DNA from: Gallionellales bacterium RIFCSPLOWO2_02_FULL_57_47
GTDB lineage: Bacteria > Pseudomonadota > Gammaproteobacteria > Burkholderiales > Gallionellaceae
Direction of reading: 5' to 3'
Assembly: GCA_001801175.1 (NCBI GenBank)
Contig: MGWZ01000094.1
Location: forward strand, 1 to 52,099
Length of the DNA: 52,099 bases
The notes below the pieces were generated by a model, which was not told where the DNA came from, searched no databases, and saw nothing but the letters and a program-made list of their open reading frames with translations. Position 1 is the first letter of the stretch, and each line of letters begins with the position of its first letter. Of this stretch, positions 1 to 7,852 are shown piece by piece. The position numbers and the translations under genes are program-made.

Positions 1-142
1 CATTCCCGCCGCGCGAATTTCGTGAAGCTCTAGATCGACTGCGTTATGATCATCCTGCGCTGCAACTTTGAGGGGAGACCTCAGTACCGGAGTCGAATTG
101 TTTCTGCATACTATCCAGGCGCTATTTCTGTCAGAATGAACC

Positions 143-1003
143 ATGCATACGCTTATCGCCATCACATTCCGAATCTGTTTCCGCTTTGGCCTGTTCATTT
201 TGGTTATTCCTCTGGTTGCACATGCCGGTCTCCCCGAGCCTTCCAATGTTCCCGGCGGCGTTGCGGTTGTTCCGCTTGGCAGCGTTTCAACCAGTGCCGG
301 TATGCCGCAATCATGGTTGGGCGATCAGCCTGTTCTCGTGACATCCGACCACGATCAATGGTACGCGGTGGTTGGGCTGTCGCTTGATATGACACCGGGC
401 TCACATGAGTTGCGCGTCAGGTTTGGCGACGTGACGAAAACGCAGGGCTTTGTGGTAAACCCTAAAAATTATCCCGAACAGCACATCACCCTTAAAGATA
501 AGGGCAAGGTGCAACTGTCGGAAGCAAATCTGGCGCGCGCTGAGCGCGAGATCGCTGTCATCATGGAACTGAAATATCACTGGCGGGCTGCGCCGGATAC
601 CGATCTGGCTTTTGTCCTGCCCGCTGAAGGGAGGCTGTCCGGGGATTTCGGCCTGCGTCGTATCTTCAACGGTGAACCGCGCTCACCCCATGCCGGCATT
701 GACGTGGCGTTAGCGCGCGGCACACCGGTCAGGGCGAGCGCGCAGGGCCGGGTGCTGGCGGTCGATGATTATTTTTTTAACGGTAAAACGATCTTTGTCG
801 ACCATGGCAACGGGTTGATTACCATGTACTGCCACCTTGACCGGATCGACGTGAATGCAGGCGAAACGGTTGGCAAAGGACAGCGAATCGGGCTTTCCGG
901 CAAAACAGGGCGCTCCACCGGCCCGCACCTTCACTGGAGCGTGATACTTAACGGTGCCATGGTCGATCCTGCATTATTCGTTGCGGCAAAACGGAATCGA
1001 TAG
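143..1003 (+). CDS. M23 family peptidoglycan metallopeptidase, exported
   Basis: Predicted periplasmic zinc endopeptidase of the M23 (LytM/lysostaphin) family, which cleaves peptide cross-bridges of peptidoglycan. Residues 1-28 form a hydrophobic signal peptide ending VAHA. A beta-rich region follows (about 30-110), then the peptidase domain (about 155-275). The zinc ligands are visible: HAGID (H183, D187) and the HLH motif (H262, H264) in GPHLHW, with the GNGLITMYCHL strand between them. Both ligand sets are intact, so this should be an active enzyme rather than a degenerate LytM activator. The length of 286 aa fits the family. The ATG at 143 has no strong ribosome binding site, but it alone gives a clean signal peptide. 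It stands alone, with a convergent gene downstream. Confidence 0.9.
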   Translation: MHTLIAITFRICFRFGLFILVIPLVAHAGLPEPSNVPGGVAVVPLGSVSTSAGMPQSWLGDQPVLVTSDHDQWYAVVGLSLDMTPGSHELRVRFGDVTKTQGFVVNPKNYPEQHITLKDKGKVQLSEANLARAEREIAVIMELKYHWRAAPDTDLAFVLPAEGRLSGDFGLRRIFNGEPRSPHAGIDVALARGTPVRASAQGRVLAVDDYFFNGKTIFVDHGNGLITMYCHLDRIDVNAGETVGKGQRIGLSGKTGRSTGPHLHWSVILNGAMVDPALFVAAKRNR

Positions 1004-1146
1004 GGCGGGGAATTGAAGTACCCGCGAAGCCGTTTTCGTATTGCAGCACGATCACGCTGCGGGCTTCGTAATGACATCGGGATGGAGCACCGTTCTTTTT
1101 GCCGGACTGGACTGGTTCTGGCCACCCATCAGTAATCCCGGAGCGC

Positions 1147-1473
1147 TCAAGCCTGCCAAACCCCAAACCCGGCTTCGCGCAGATCGATCCCTGTCTCCAC
1201 TTCCTTGGCGCACGCCTCGTCATACGACATCGGGTTAAATGCTTCATAGAGGTCGGGCCATAACCTCAATCCGTATTCTTTGACGTAGCGATTTGATTGA
1301 ATGCCTGCCTTGTGTTTGTCAAAGCGCACGTCGGGGTCTATGCCGGTCATGCCGACGTAAACGCAGGGCTTGCCGGGAATGTAGCCGGGGTTGCACTTCT
1401 TGAATTTGCCTTCGGACAAAACGTCCTTCGACAGCTCGATCACATAGACGTGGTAGTGGTTGCGGCGTGCCAT
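1147..1473 (-). CDS. GIY-YIG nuclease-like small protein
   Basis: A 108-aa protein with the hallmarks of a GIY-YIG endonuclease fold: an N-terminal HVYVIEL strand replaces the first GIY-type motif, and PCVYVGMTG about 30 residues later fits the YIG motif. It is followed by the conserved arginine in DVRFDKHKAG and a possible catalytic glutamate near the C-terminus (KEVETGIDL). Stand-alone proteins of this size occur widely and their substrate is usually unknown; a DNA repair or structure-specific nuclease role is possible but unproven. The gene is convergent with the M23 peptidase gene and ends 143 bp from it. Confidence 0.65.
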   Translation of the reverse strand: MARRNHYHVYVIELSKDVLSEGKFKKCNPGYIPGKPCVYVGMTGIDPDVRFDKHKAGIQSNRYVKEYGLRLWPDLYEAFNPMSYDEACAKEVETGIDLREAGFGVWQA

Positions 1474-1638
1474 GGTTGATTCAATAAGGATTCGTAATGG
1501 GGCGAGCTTCGCTGGCAGGCTCTGGATTCATAACAGGCGAGGTGAAATGCAAGAACATGTGCGCTGCGGATCCCCTCAATTCACGCAGGATATTTTATAC
1601 TGAAGTGATTAACAATCCCACAAAGGAACTGATTGACC

Positions 1639-2007
1639 ATGCACATGCACGACCCCCATCCCTTTTCTTACGAAGTGGAAGAAGCCAATTTCGACGAGCG
1701 TGTGATTGCGCGTTCGCAAGAGGCGCCCATCCTGCTCGACATCGGGGCAGAGTGGTGTGCGCCCTGCAACGTACTGGGACCGCGCCTGGAGATGCTGGCG
1801 AAAGAATACGGCGGCAAATTCCTGCTGGCCAAAGTGGATGCCGACGAGAATATGCGCATCGCCGGCAAGCACAAGGTACGGGGCTTTCCGACGGTCATCG
1901 CCTACAGTCGCGGCGCCGAGTCCGGCCGTTTTCACAGCATGCAGCCGGATCATTTCCTGCGCCAGTTCATCGACAAGCTGATCGCACACCATCTGTCCGG
2001 GGCATGA
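1639..2007 (+). CDS. thioredoxin family protein
   Basis: A cytoplasmic thioredoxin-fold oxidoreductase with no signal peptide. The redox motif is WCAPC (W39, C40, C43), a variant of the classical WCGPC, and the cis-proline loop GFPT follows at about residue 84. The 122-residue length is that of a plain thioredoxin. An AAAGGA ribosome binding site at 1622-1627 can serve a TTG at 1633 (5-nt spacing) or the ATG at 1639 (11-nt spacing). I chose the ATG; the difference is two residues. A short His/Met-rich N-terminus (MHMHDPHP) precedes the fold. Downstream lies a formylglycine-generating-enzyme-like gene on the same strand, about 120 bp away. Confidence 0.85.
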   Translation: MHMHDPHPFSYEVEEANFDERVIARSQEAPILLDIGAEWCAPCNVLGPRLEMLAKEYGGKFLLAKVDADENMRIAGKHKVRGFPTVIAYSRGAESGRFHSMQPDHFLRQFIDKLIAHHLSGA

Positions 2008-2128
2008 TGCTCTTGTTTGCACTGATGGATGACAACAAGGGAATTTTGCTGCTAGGATTTGCACAGATGGACATACAACTTCCGGTATCGCATAGACGGG
2101 AAGTGCCCAGTTAACCAGCCCAGATAAA

Positions 2129-3115
2129 ATGAGACAAGCTCCAATGCGCAACCTGTCCGGTTTTTTCATCATAGCGTTCTGTTTGACGTGGATGCCGGCC
2201 CATGCTCAGGCGGCACAACCGGGCAAGGCAACCAAGGCGCCTAAATCCACTAGCGCGCCCAAATCCCCGAGCGCGCCCAAAGCGGGCAAGGTATTCCGCG
2301 ACTGTCCGGATTGTCCCGAGATGGTGGTCATTCCTGCCGGGCGCTTTGACATGGGATCGCCCGATACCGAGGAGGGGCGGGATGACGATGAGGGTCCCGT
2401 TCATCGGGTCAAGGTTGCTGCCTTTGCTTTGGGCAGGACCGAGATCACCCGGGGCCAGTTTGCGGCATTCGTGAAGAAAACCAGATACAACGCCGGCGAC
2501 AAATGCTGGACGCTTGAGGGCGGAAAATTCAAGGAGCGTGAAGGAGATTGGCGCAATCCGGGCTACCTGCAGGACGACAAACACCCTGTCGCCTGTATCA
2601 GCTGGGACGACGCCCAGGCGTACGCAAGATGGGTGTCGGGCAAGACGGGCAAGCAATACCGTCTGCCGACAGAAGCCGAATGGGAATACGCCGCTCGCGG
2701 CAATACCCGCGGCTCACGTTATTGGGGAGACAACCCTGATGTTGCCTGCAAGTATGCGAATGTTACGGACCTGACAGCCAAGGCGCAGATACCCGGGGCA
2801 TTGGGCTGGTCGACACATAACTGCGCGGACGGTTTTGCCTATACCTCGCCGGCGGGTCGTTTCCGGGCCAATGCATTCGGGTTGAAAGACATGCTGGGCA
2901 ACGTGTGGGAATGGACGGAGGACAGTTATTACGACAGCTATGAAGGCGCTCCGGCCGATGCCAGCGCTCGGCAGGGGGAAGGCGCAAAACACGCGATTCG
3001 CGGAGGTTCCTGGAACAGCGATCCGCAGAACGTGCGCGCAGCGTTACGTTACAGCAACAGGTCAGCGCTCCGATTCAGTTTCTTCGGGTTTCGCCTGGCC
3101 AGAAAGCTGCCATAG
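2129..3115 (+). CDS. FGE-sulfatase (SUMF1) domain protein, exported, catalytic cysteines missing
   Basis: A 328-aa protein with a signal peptide (residues 1-28, ending AHAQA), a Lys/Pro/Ser linker with the repeated unit APKS (about 32-50), and a full formylglycine-generating-enzyme-type domain from about residue 65 (MVVIPAGRFDMGS) to the end. Family motifs seen include GRTEITRGQF, RLPTEAEWEYAARG, GLKDMLGNVWEWTED and AIRGGSWN. Genuine FGE enzymes carry two reactive cysteines near the C-terminus (usual ending GFRC); here the ending is GFRLAR with no cysteine, so sulfatase activation is unlikely. Related domains occur in EgtB-type enzymes and in many bacterial proteins of unknown role. ATG 2129 and ATG 2144 are both possible starts. 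An outer membrane protein gene follows on the same strand. Confidence 0.85.
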   Translation: MRQAPMRNLSGFFIIAFCLTWMPAHAQAAQPGKATKAPKSTSAPKSPSAPKAGKVFRDCPDCPEMVVIPAGRFDMGSPDTEEGRDDDEGPVHRVKVAAFALGRTEITRGQFAAFVKKTRYNAGDKCWTLEGGKFKEREGDWRNPGYLQDDKHPVACISWDDAQAYARWVSGKTGKQYRLPTEAEWEYAARGNTRGSRYWGDNPDVACKYANVTDLTAKAQIPGALGWSTHNCADGFAYTSPAGRFRANAFGLKDMLGNVWEWTEDSYYDSYEGAPADASARQGEGAKHAIRGGSWNSDPQNVRAALRYSNRSALRFSFFGFRLARKLP

Positions 3116-3467
3116 CGCAGGCTTCTGTGGCGCGGGCTTTCCGGGCGCTATGCAAAGCGGCTGGTTTGCACCCCTTCCCCCTTGCAGGGGGAAGGTTGGG
3201 ATGGGGGTAGAAATTTTGATCGTGCTCATGCCCGGCTTCTACCCCCACCCTGACCCTTGCAAGGGGGAGGAAATGATGTTGTTATGTTTCGAACCTGCCT
3301 ATTACGGCCGCAGCAAAGGTCTCACCCTTGTGAGTTCCCCGGCATAGCAGGGGGTTACCTCGCTAAATTCAACAAAGCGCATGAAGTGGAATGGACATAG
3401 CGGTTGAACCCATGGCAAACTCCCGCTTGACGTGGTCAAGCCGTGAAACTGCCCAAGAGCAACCCGA
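3116..3467. other. intergenic stretch with C/G-rich palindromic repeat
   Basis: No convincing gene lies in these 352 bases. The centre (3171-3271) is a palindromic repeat described separately. The right part (about 3300-3467) includes a reverse-strand open frame running into the start of the next gene; it has no recognisable domain, so I do not call it. Confidence 0.5.
3171..3271. repeat. palindromic intergenic repeat (C-rich type)
   Basis: A local hairpin CCTTCCCCC-TTGCA-GGGGGAAGG sits at 3173-3195. The following GGTTGGGATGGGGGTAGAA (3194-3212) is largely complementary to TTCTACCCCCACCCTGACC (3237-3255), and a second TTGCAAGGGGGAGG copy closes the unit. This is the general form of a paired REP (BIME-like) element. 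It may act as a transcription barrier downstream of the FGE-like gene. Confidence 0.7.
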
Positions 3468-4532
3468 ATGTTTCTTTTTGTTAAGCGTAAATCTGTCTGC
3501 TCTATCAGCCTTTCGCCGAGTTTGCTGCTGGCCATTGCGCTTCTTTTTCCCTTGAGGTTGCTCGGAGCGGATCAGCCTTCTTCACAACCAAGGCAGTCCG
3601 TCCCCAAAGCGCGACAGGCTGCCCCACAGCCAGAGCCGCCTGTCCCACCGGCGGAACAATCGGATAGCTTTGATTCCCTGGATGCCCCGCGCGCCTATAT
3701 GACTGAGAAAATTATCAGTTTTGCGAACTATATGGATCGCTTCTTTGGCGGTAATCGCCATTACCAGGAGAGCAACCAGAGTGTATTCATGCTGGATATG
3801 ACCAGGATAGTGGGGTATGGCGACAATCACAAATTTGATCTTTCAGGCAAGATTAATCTGAGATTGCCCGGGACTGAGGGGCGACTGCGTTTGTGGCTGG
3901 AAACAGACCCTGAAAATGAGATATTCGATGATCCTACAAGGGACACACACACGCTGCAAAACAGGCCCGCTGCGAAACGGAGTACCGGTCTGGCCGCCCG
4001 CTATACAACGGCAGAGGAAAAAGCCTGGCGTTTTACTACCGATGCGGGGATTAAATTACCAATCACCCGCTTGGACCCTTTCGCGCGTGTAAAGGCTGAA
4101 TATTCGACCCCGGTGGGCGATTGGCGCCTGAAAGCGGCAGAGTCTGTGTATTGGTTTAACACGCTGGGTGTGGGTGAAACCACCCAGGTTGACCTGGACA
4201 GAATTTTAAGTTCCTCGCGGCTGTTTCGCTCATCCAGTAACGCCACCTGGCTTAAAGACAAACACAACCTTGATCTGGTTCAGAGTTTTTCGGTTTATCA
4301 CACCGTGAATAACCGCAGCGCCCTGATATATCAGGTGAGTGCGAACTGGATCACCAATCCGTCTTTCCAGGCGACCGATTATGTCGCGCTGGTTTTTTAT
4401 CGTTACAGGGTGCATCAGAAATGGCTATTTCTCGAACTGAGCCCGCAACTGCATTTTCCCCATGATAAACATTATGATGCCAGCCCTGCGTTCAGCCTTC
4501 GCCTGGAGGCGCTGTTTGACGAGTCGAAATGA
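3468..4532 (+). CDS. predicted outer membrane beta-barrel protein
   Basis: A 354-aa protein of no family I can name. Residues 1-33 are a long signal peptide with a hydrophobic core, followed by a Pro/Gln-rich linker (about 35-65) and then alternating hydrophobic/polar segments typical of beta strands (for example KWLFLELSPQLHF). The final residues are LRLEALFDESK rather than the usual terminal aromatic. The body has many Trp, Tyr and Arg residues, as in porin-like barrels. It follows the FGE-like gene on the same strand, with a 350-bp gap containing a palindromic repeat, so co-transcription is uncertain. Its stop codon directly abuts a decayed higA fragment. Confidence 0.6.
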   Translation: MFLFVKRKSVCSISLSPSLLLAIALLFPLRLLGADQPSSQPRQSVPKARQAAPQPEPPVPPAEQSDSFDSLDAPRAYMTEKIISFANYMDRFFGGNRHYQESNQSVFMLDMTRIVGYGDNHKFDLSGKINLRLPGTEGRLRLWLETDPENEIFDDPTRDTHTLQNRPAAKRSTGLAARYTTAEEKAWRFTTDAGIKLPITRLDPFARVKAEYSTPVGDWRLKAAESVYWFNTLGVGETTQVDLDRILSSSRLFRSSSNATWLKDKHNLDLVQSFSVYHTVNNRSALIYQVSANWITNPSFQATDYVALVFYRYRVHQKWLFLELSPQLHFPHDKHYDASPAFSLRLEALFDESK

Positions 4533-4533
4533 C

Positions 4534-4641
4534 ACGCGGACTGCGCATCGCCAGCGTTGCTTGCAGGAGGAATAAGAGCTGCGCGAACCACGCAGCGCAA
4601 TTGAAGCCCAACGGCACCGCATGATGCGGATTGCGGAATAG
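4534..4641 (+). pseudogene. decayed higA fragment (3' end)
   Basis: Bases 4559-4641 align without gaps to the last 83 bases of the intact higA at 6518-6600; by eye about 67 of 83 positions agree, including the final TAG. In the higA frame a tyrosine codon has become TAA, so the fragment cannot encode the antitoxin. Upstream, GGACTGCGCATCGCCAGC resembles the ACTGCGCCTGGCCAAG stretch of higA, with the codons between deleted. It is the remnant of a second antitoxin gene about 2 kb from the live copy. Confidence 0.8.
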
Positions 4642-4692
4642 CCATTTGCGGAGAGACAATACGACAGTCCCTTTAGGGGAAACACCGAACAA

Positions 4693-4762
4693 GTCCTCCG
4701 TTCGTGGTGACCCTTCGACTTCGCTCAGCACTAAAGGCTTTGCCGAACCATGAGCGGAGGAC
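4693..4762. repeat. imperfect inverted repeat
   Basis: Arms GTCCTCCG (4693-4700) and CGGAGGAC (4755-4762) are perfectly complementary, with further pairing inside (TTCGTGGT against AACCATGAG). A related CTTCGACAGGCTAAGGGCG segment lies at about 4794. These are dispersed intergenic repeats. The rest of 4642-4895 holds no gene that I can support. Confidence 0.6.
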
Positions 4763-4895
4763 AATTAACAATCGATGTGTTCGCTAACCAGCCCTTCGAC
4801 AGGCTAAGGGCGAACGAACTTATTCTGTGATTCTTTAGCTATAGCGGATATTCTTCATCACCCTTATCTCTCAACCACGAACGAAAGGAATGATC

Positions 4896-5744
4896 ATGAT
4901 CATCGTTACTGGCGCCACCGGGCAATTGGGACATCTGGTCATCGCGGCACTGCTGAAGAAGGTGCCAGCATCAAGCATCGTCGCGGCCGTGCGAAATGTG
5001 GAAAAGGCCAGGGACATCGCGGCATTGGGCGTGCAGGTGCGCTACGCCGATTACAACCAGCCCTCGACCTGGGACGATGCGCTGAAAGGGGCGGAAAAGG
5101 TTTTGCTCATTTCTTCCAGCGAGATCGGGCAACGCGCGATACAACATCGCGCAGTCATCGACGGCGCCAAGCGGGCACGCGTGAAACTGCTGGCCTACAC
5201 CAGCATCCTGCATGCCGACACATCGCCGCTCGGGCTTGCGTCCGAACATCGAGACACCGAGGCGATACTCCATACATCCGGCGTTCCACACGTATTGTTG
5301 CGCCATAGCTGGTACACCGAGAACTATACGTCCGGTGTGCGCGCCGCACTGGCGCGTGGAGCAGTGTTTGGCTGCGCGGGCAATGGACGCATCTCCTCGG
5401 CGACACGCGCCGACTACGCAGAAGCAGATGTCGCCGTGCTGACCGCCGAAAACCAGGCAGGACGCATCCATGAACTGGCAGGCGATACCTCCTACACGCT
5501 GACTGAGCTGGCGGCCGAGATATCGCGCCAATCCGGCAAGAACATCGGCTACATGAACCTGTCGGAAGCCGAATACAAGAACGTTCTGGTCAAAGCGGGG
5601 TTGCCGAAAGCGGTCGCCGCTTTGCTCGCCGATTCCGACACCGGCGTTTCCAAAGGCGGGTTGTTCGACGATGGACATCAACTGAGCAAACTCATCGGCA
5701 GACCGACGACATCACTGGCAATGTCAGTGGCAGCGGCGATGTAG
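4896..5744 (+). CDS. qorB: NmrA-like NAD(P)H:quinone oxidoreductase, QorB/YtfG type
   Basis: Atypical short-chain dehydrogenase/reductase of the NmrA class, matching Escherichia coli QorB (YtfG) along its whole length as I remember that sequence. It would reduce quinones with NADPH in the cytoplasm. The N-terminal GATGQLGH (residues 6-13) is the dinucleotide-binding loop; other shared stretches are LLISSSEIGQRAIQHR, YTSILHADTSPLGLA, SATRADYAEAD and SDTGVSKGGLFDDG. AAAGGA at 4884-4889 touches the ATG at 4890 but stands 6 nt from the in-frame ATG at 4896, so the later start is preferred (282 aa). It is a single-gene unit flanked by repeats. Such genes are commonly controlled by a divergent HxlR-type regulator, which is absent here. 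Confidence 0.9.
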   Translation: MIIVTGATGQLGHLVIAALLKKVPASSIVAAVRNVEKARDIAALGVQVRYADYNQPSTWDDALKGAEKVLLISSSEIGQRAIQHRAVIDGAKRARVKLLAYTSILHADTSPLGLASEHRDTEAILHTSGVPHVLLRHSWYTENYTSGVRAALARGAVFGCAGNGRISSATRADYAEADVAVLTAENQAGRIHELAGDTSYTLTELAAEISRQSGKNIGYMNLSEAEYKNVLVKAGLPKAVAALLADSDTGVSKGGLFDDGHQLSKLIGRPTTSLAMSVAAAM

Positions 5745-5750
5745 GGAATG

Positions 5751-5847
5751 TAGCCCGGATGAAATGCAATGTAATCCGGGGCAGCCTTGGGCGCACCATT
5801 ACCCCGGATTTCGGCCTTCGTCCTGCATTTTGGCTACGACACTAGGC
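5751..5847. repeat. inverted repeat of the GTAGCCCGGAT type
   Basis: GTAGCCCGGATGAAATGCA at the left is mirrored by TGCATTTTGGCTAC at the right, with a second internal pair ATCCGGGG / CCCCGGAT. This is a dispersed palindromic element, probably folding into a long hairpin downstream of qorB. Confidence 0.7.
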
Positions 5848-5990
5848 TTCCGGGGAGTAGAGGGTATGCAATGTGGAGTCGGCGGGGAAGGTGGAAAAGT
5901 ATCTCGAACGCGACCCCGAAAATTAACCCGCCATCCAGCCAATCAGATCGAAGAAAGTGCGAGAGTTGGTACGGAACAACCAGTTGCAGG

Positions 5991-6011
5991 GCATAACGAT
6001 ATTCGTTATGC
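5991..6011. promoter_or_regulatory. perfect palindrome, likely HigA operator
   Basis: GCATAACGA-TAT-TCGTTATGC is a perfect 9+3+9 palindrome ending 6 bases before the higB start codon. Antitoxins of the HigA class autorepress their operon by binding such palindromes through their helix-turn-helix domain, so this is the expected operator. It covers the place where a ribosome binding site would be, and no clear one is present for higB. Confidence 0.75.
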
Positions 6012-6017
6012 TGACGC

Positions 6018-6299
6018 ATGATCATCGGATTTGCATCCAAAGAAACCGAGAAAATCTGGCGGGGCGAGGTGTCGCGCAGATTGCCGCGCGAGATTCAGCA
6101 AGTCGCCTTGCGGAAACTGTTCATGCTGGACAAGGCGCAAACGCTAAATGATTCGAAGATGCCTCCGGCCAATAGGCTCGAAGCATTGAAAGATGATCGA
6201 AAAGGGCAACACAGCATCCGCATCAACGATCAGTGGCGCATCTGTTTTGTGTGGACGGGCAACGGCCCTGATGTGGTCGAGATAGTCGACTACCGCTAA
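6018..6299 (+). CDS. higB: HigB-type toxin (RelE/ParE superfamily mRNA interferase)
   Basis: A 93-aa toxin of type II toxin-antitoxin systems; HigB toxins cleave mRNA on the translating ribosome. The sequence shows the family pattern: an N-terminal strand with FASKETEKIW, an RRLPREIQQVALRKL helix, the LEALKDDRKGQHSIRINDQWRI core, and a C-terminal FVWTGNGPDVVEIVDYR strand. The order toxin then antitoxin is characteristic of higBA. The antitoxin gene starts 10 bp after the stop. A perfect palindrome just upstream is the likely autoregulatory operator. A dead higA remnant lies about 1.4 kb upstream. Confidence 0.92.
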   Translation: MIIGFASKETEKIWRGEVSRRLPREIQQVALRKLFMLDKAQTLNDSKMPPANRLEALKDDRKGQHSIRINDQWRICFVWTGNGPDVVEIVDYR

Positions 6300-6309
6300 G
6301 GAGAAAGAA

Positions 6310-6600
6310 ATGGGTAAATTACAGAACATACACCCCGGCGAAATACTCCTCGAAGAGTTTCTGCGCCCGATGGAAATCAGCCAAACCAGACTGGCAAATT
6401 CGATAGGCGTGCCGCCGCGCCGCATCAACGAGATCGTGCTGGGCAAGCGCGGCATCACTGCGGATACCGCACTGCGCCTGGCCAAGGTGTTTGGCACTTC
6501 CGTGCAATTCTGGATGGGCTTGCAGGACGAATACGAATTGCGCGAAGCACGCAGCGCAATCGAGGATCAACTTGATCACATGATGCCGATTGCGGCATAG
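6310..6600 (+). CDS. higA: HigA-type antitoxin, XRE-family helix-turn-helix
   Basis: A 96-aa antitoxin that neutralises HigB and represses the operon. It opens with the family signature HPGEILLEEFLRPMEISQ, followed by a Cro/XRE helix-turn-helix (about residues 20-60: QTRLANSIGVPPRRINEIVLGKR) and a dimerisation tail with FGTSVQFWMGLQDEYELR. The ATG is preceded by AAGGAGA (6299-6305), a strong ribosome binding site, whereas higB has none evident. That favours excess antitoxin synthesis. Length and composition are normal, and all motifs are intact, unlike the remnant at 4534-4641. Confidence 0.93.
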   Translation: MGKLQNIHPGEILLEEFLRPMEISQTRLANSIGVPPRRINEIVLGKRGITADTALRLAKVFGTSVQFWMGLQDEYELREARSAIEDQLDHMMPIAA

Positions 6601-6663
6601 GATTTAGATGGATCGATGGAGTCTGACCCTATCAATTCTATCGACTCTCTATCGATTCTTGCC

Positions 6664-7026
6664 ATGAAAATCGATTCCACCGAGTTCGGCAGTATCACCG
6701 TTAACGGCACCACCTATTCGCACGACATCCTCATCCGCCTGTCGGGCGAGGTGGTCAAGCGCAAGAAGAAACTTTCCAAAAAATATTACGGGACCTCCCA
6801 CACCATCTCGCGAGAGGAGGCGGAGTTCGTTTACGAGAAAGGCTGCAGCACCCTGGTGTTGGGGGCAGGGCAGTACGGCAACGTGACGCTGTCGCCGGAG
6901 GCCGCCGAATTCTTCAAGCATCATGATTGCCGGGTGATCCTTGAGCCTACTCCCGATGCCATCGAGACGTACAACAAGACCCGGGAAAAGGCCAAGACCA
7001 TCGGCCTGTTTCACGTTACCTGCTGA
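6664..7026 (+). CDS. Mth938-like domain protein (DUF498)
   Basis: A soluble cytoplasmic protein of about 120 aa belonging to the Mth938/NDUFAF3-like family (DUF498). The mitochondrial member assists complex I assembly; bacterial roles are not settled. The open frame extends upstream to 6616, but that part reads through a repeat-like sequence (AGTCTGACCCTATCAATTC) and looks non-native; the internal ATG at 6664 gives the normal family start MKIDSTEFGSITVNG. Characteristic segments are TLVLGAGQYGNVTLSPEAAEFF and a C-terminal GLFHVTC. A DUF1614 gene begins 14 bp downstream, so the two are probably one transcript. Confidence 0.8.
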   Translation: MKIDSTEFGSITVNGTTYSHDILIRLSGEVVKRKKKLSKKYYGTSHTISREEAEFVYEKGCSTLVLGAGQYGNVTLSPEAAEFFKHHDCRVILEPTPDAIETYNKTREKAKTIGLFHVTC

Positions 7027-7040
7027 GCTGCCGACCGGAA

Positions 7041-7709
7041 ATGCCGATACCGCCCCCGCCGCTGCGCCTGCTGTTATTCATTCTGGTACTGGCTTTTTTT
7101 ATTGGCGTGGTCCAGGTCGGACTGATCAGCATTGCCTTCGAGAAGCTCGGTCTTTCAGCAGAATCGGCCTACCTGCTGCTGATGGTCACGCTGGCCGGCA
7201 GTATCCTCAATCTGCCGCTGTTCAGCCTCAAGACCGATAGTGCGCCACCGCCGAAGATACCACCCGAGCTGGCGCGATGGATGTTCATCAAGTTGCCGCC
7301 CTTCACCGGAAAAATTATCGTCTTCATCAACGTCGGCGGTGCGGTGGTGCCGGTGGCGTTCTCGCTCTACCTGATGGCCCACAACCCGCTGAACCTGTTT
7401 CACATCGCGACAGCGGTAGCAGTAGTTGCCATTGTCGCCCGCACGTTCAGTTTCCCTATTCCCGGCATAGGCATCGGCATACCGATGCTGGTCGCGCCGC
7501 TTGCCGCCGCGCTGATCGCAACCGTCCTGGATCCGCAACAGCGCGCGCCGCTGGCCTATATCGGTGGCACGCTGGGCGTGCTGATCGGTGCCGATCTGAT
7601 ACGCCTTAAGGACATCCGCAAGCTGGGCGCCCCCTTCGCTTCCATCGGTGGTGCCGGCACTTTCGACGGGGTGTTTCTCACCGGCCTCGTTGCGGTATTG
7701 CTGGCGTAA
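7041..7709 (+). CDS. DUF1614 inner membrane protein
   Basis: A 222-aa integral membrane protein with about six hydrophobic segments: near residues 8-28, 38-55, 85-110, 118-138, 145-165 and 198-221. The GIGIGIPMLVAPLAAA and YIGGTLGVLIGADLIRL stretches and the ending GGAGTFDGVFLTGLVAVLLA are typical of the DUF1614 family found in bacteria and archaea. No function is established; a transport or scaffold role is guesswork. It begins 14 bp after the Mth938-like gene, which suggests joint transcription. About 140 bp of featureless sequence follow before a convergent gene. Confidence 0.8.
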   Translation: MPIPPPPLRLLLFILVLAFFIGVVQVGLISIAFEKLGLSAESAYLLLMVTLAGSILNLPLFSLKTDSAPPPKIPPELARWMFIKLPPFTGKIIVFINVGGAVVPVAFSLYLMAHNPLNLFHIATAVAVVAIVARTFSFPIPGIGIGIPMLVAPLAAALIATVLDPQQRAPLAYIGGTLGVLIGADLIRLKDIRKLGAPFASIGGAGTFDGVFLTGLVAVLLA

Positions 7710-7852
7710 AGGCGCCTACCGTTGAATGTCTGCCGATAAAGGGGCAATTCAGCTTTGCATAAATTTCGGCGCAAAAAGGGCAGCCTGAGCAGCAAACGTC
7801 TCAAATCAGAAGCGCGAAATCGTAACGCAGGGATGAATTCCCGGAACCGTTG

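Noticed and set aside
1-142. Possible tail or start of a gene at the left edge
   Set aside because: An ATG on the minus strand at 1-3 is too close to the edge to judge, and no frame in this stretch has a recognisable domain.
3302-3535. 77-codon minus-strand frame near the outer membrane protein gene
   Set aside because: Overlaps the start of the plus-strand gene, has no ribosome binding site and no recognised domain.
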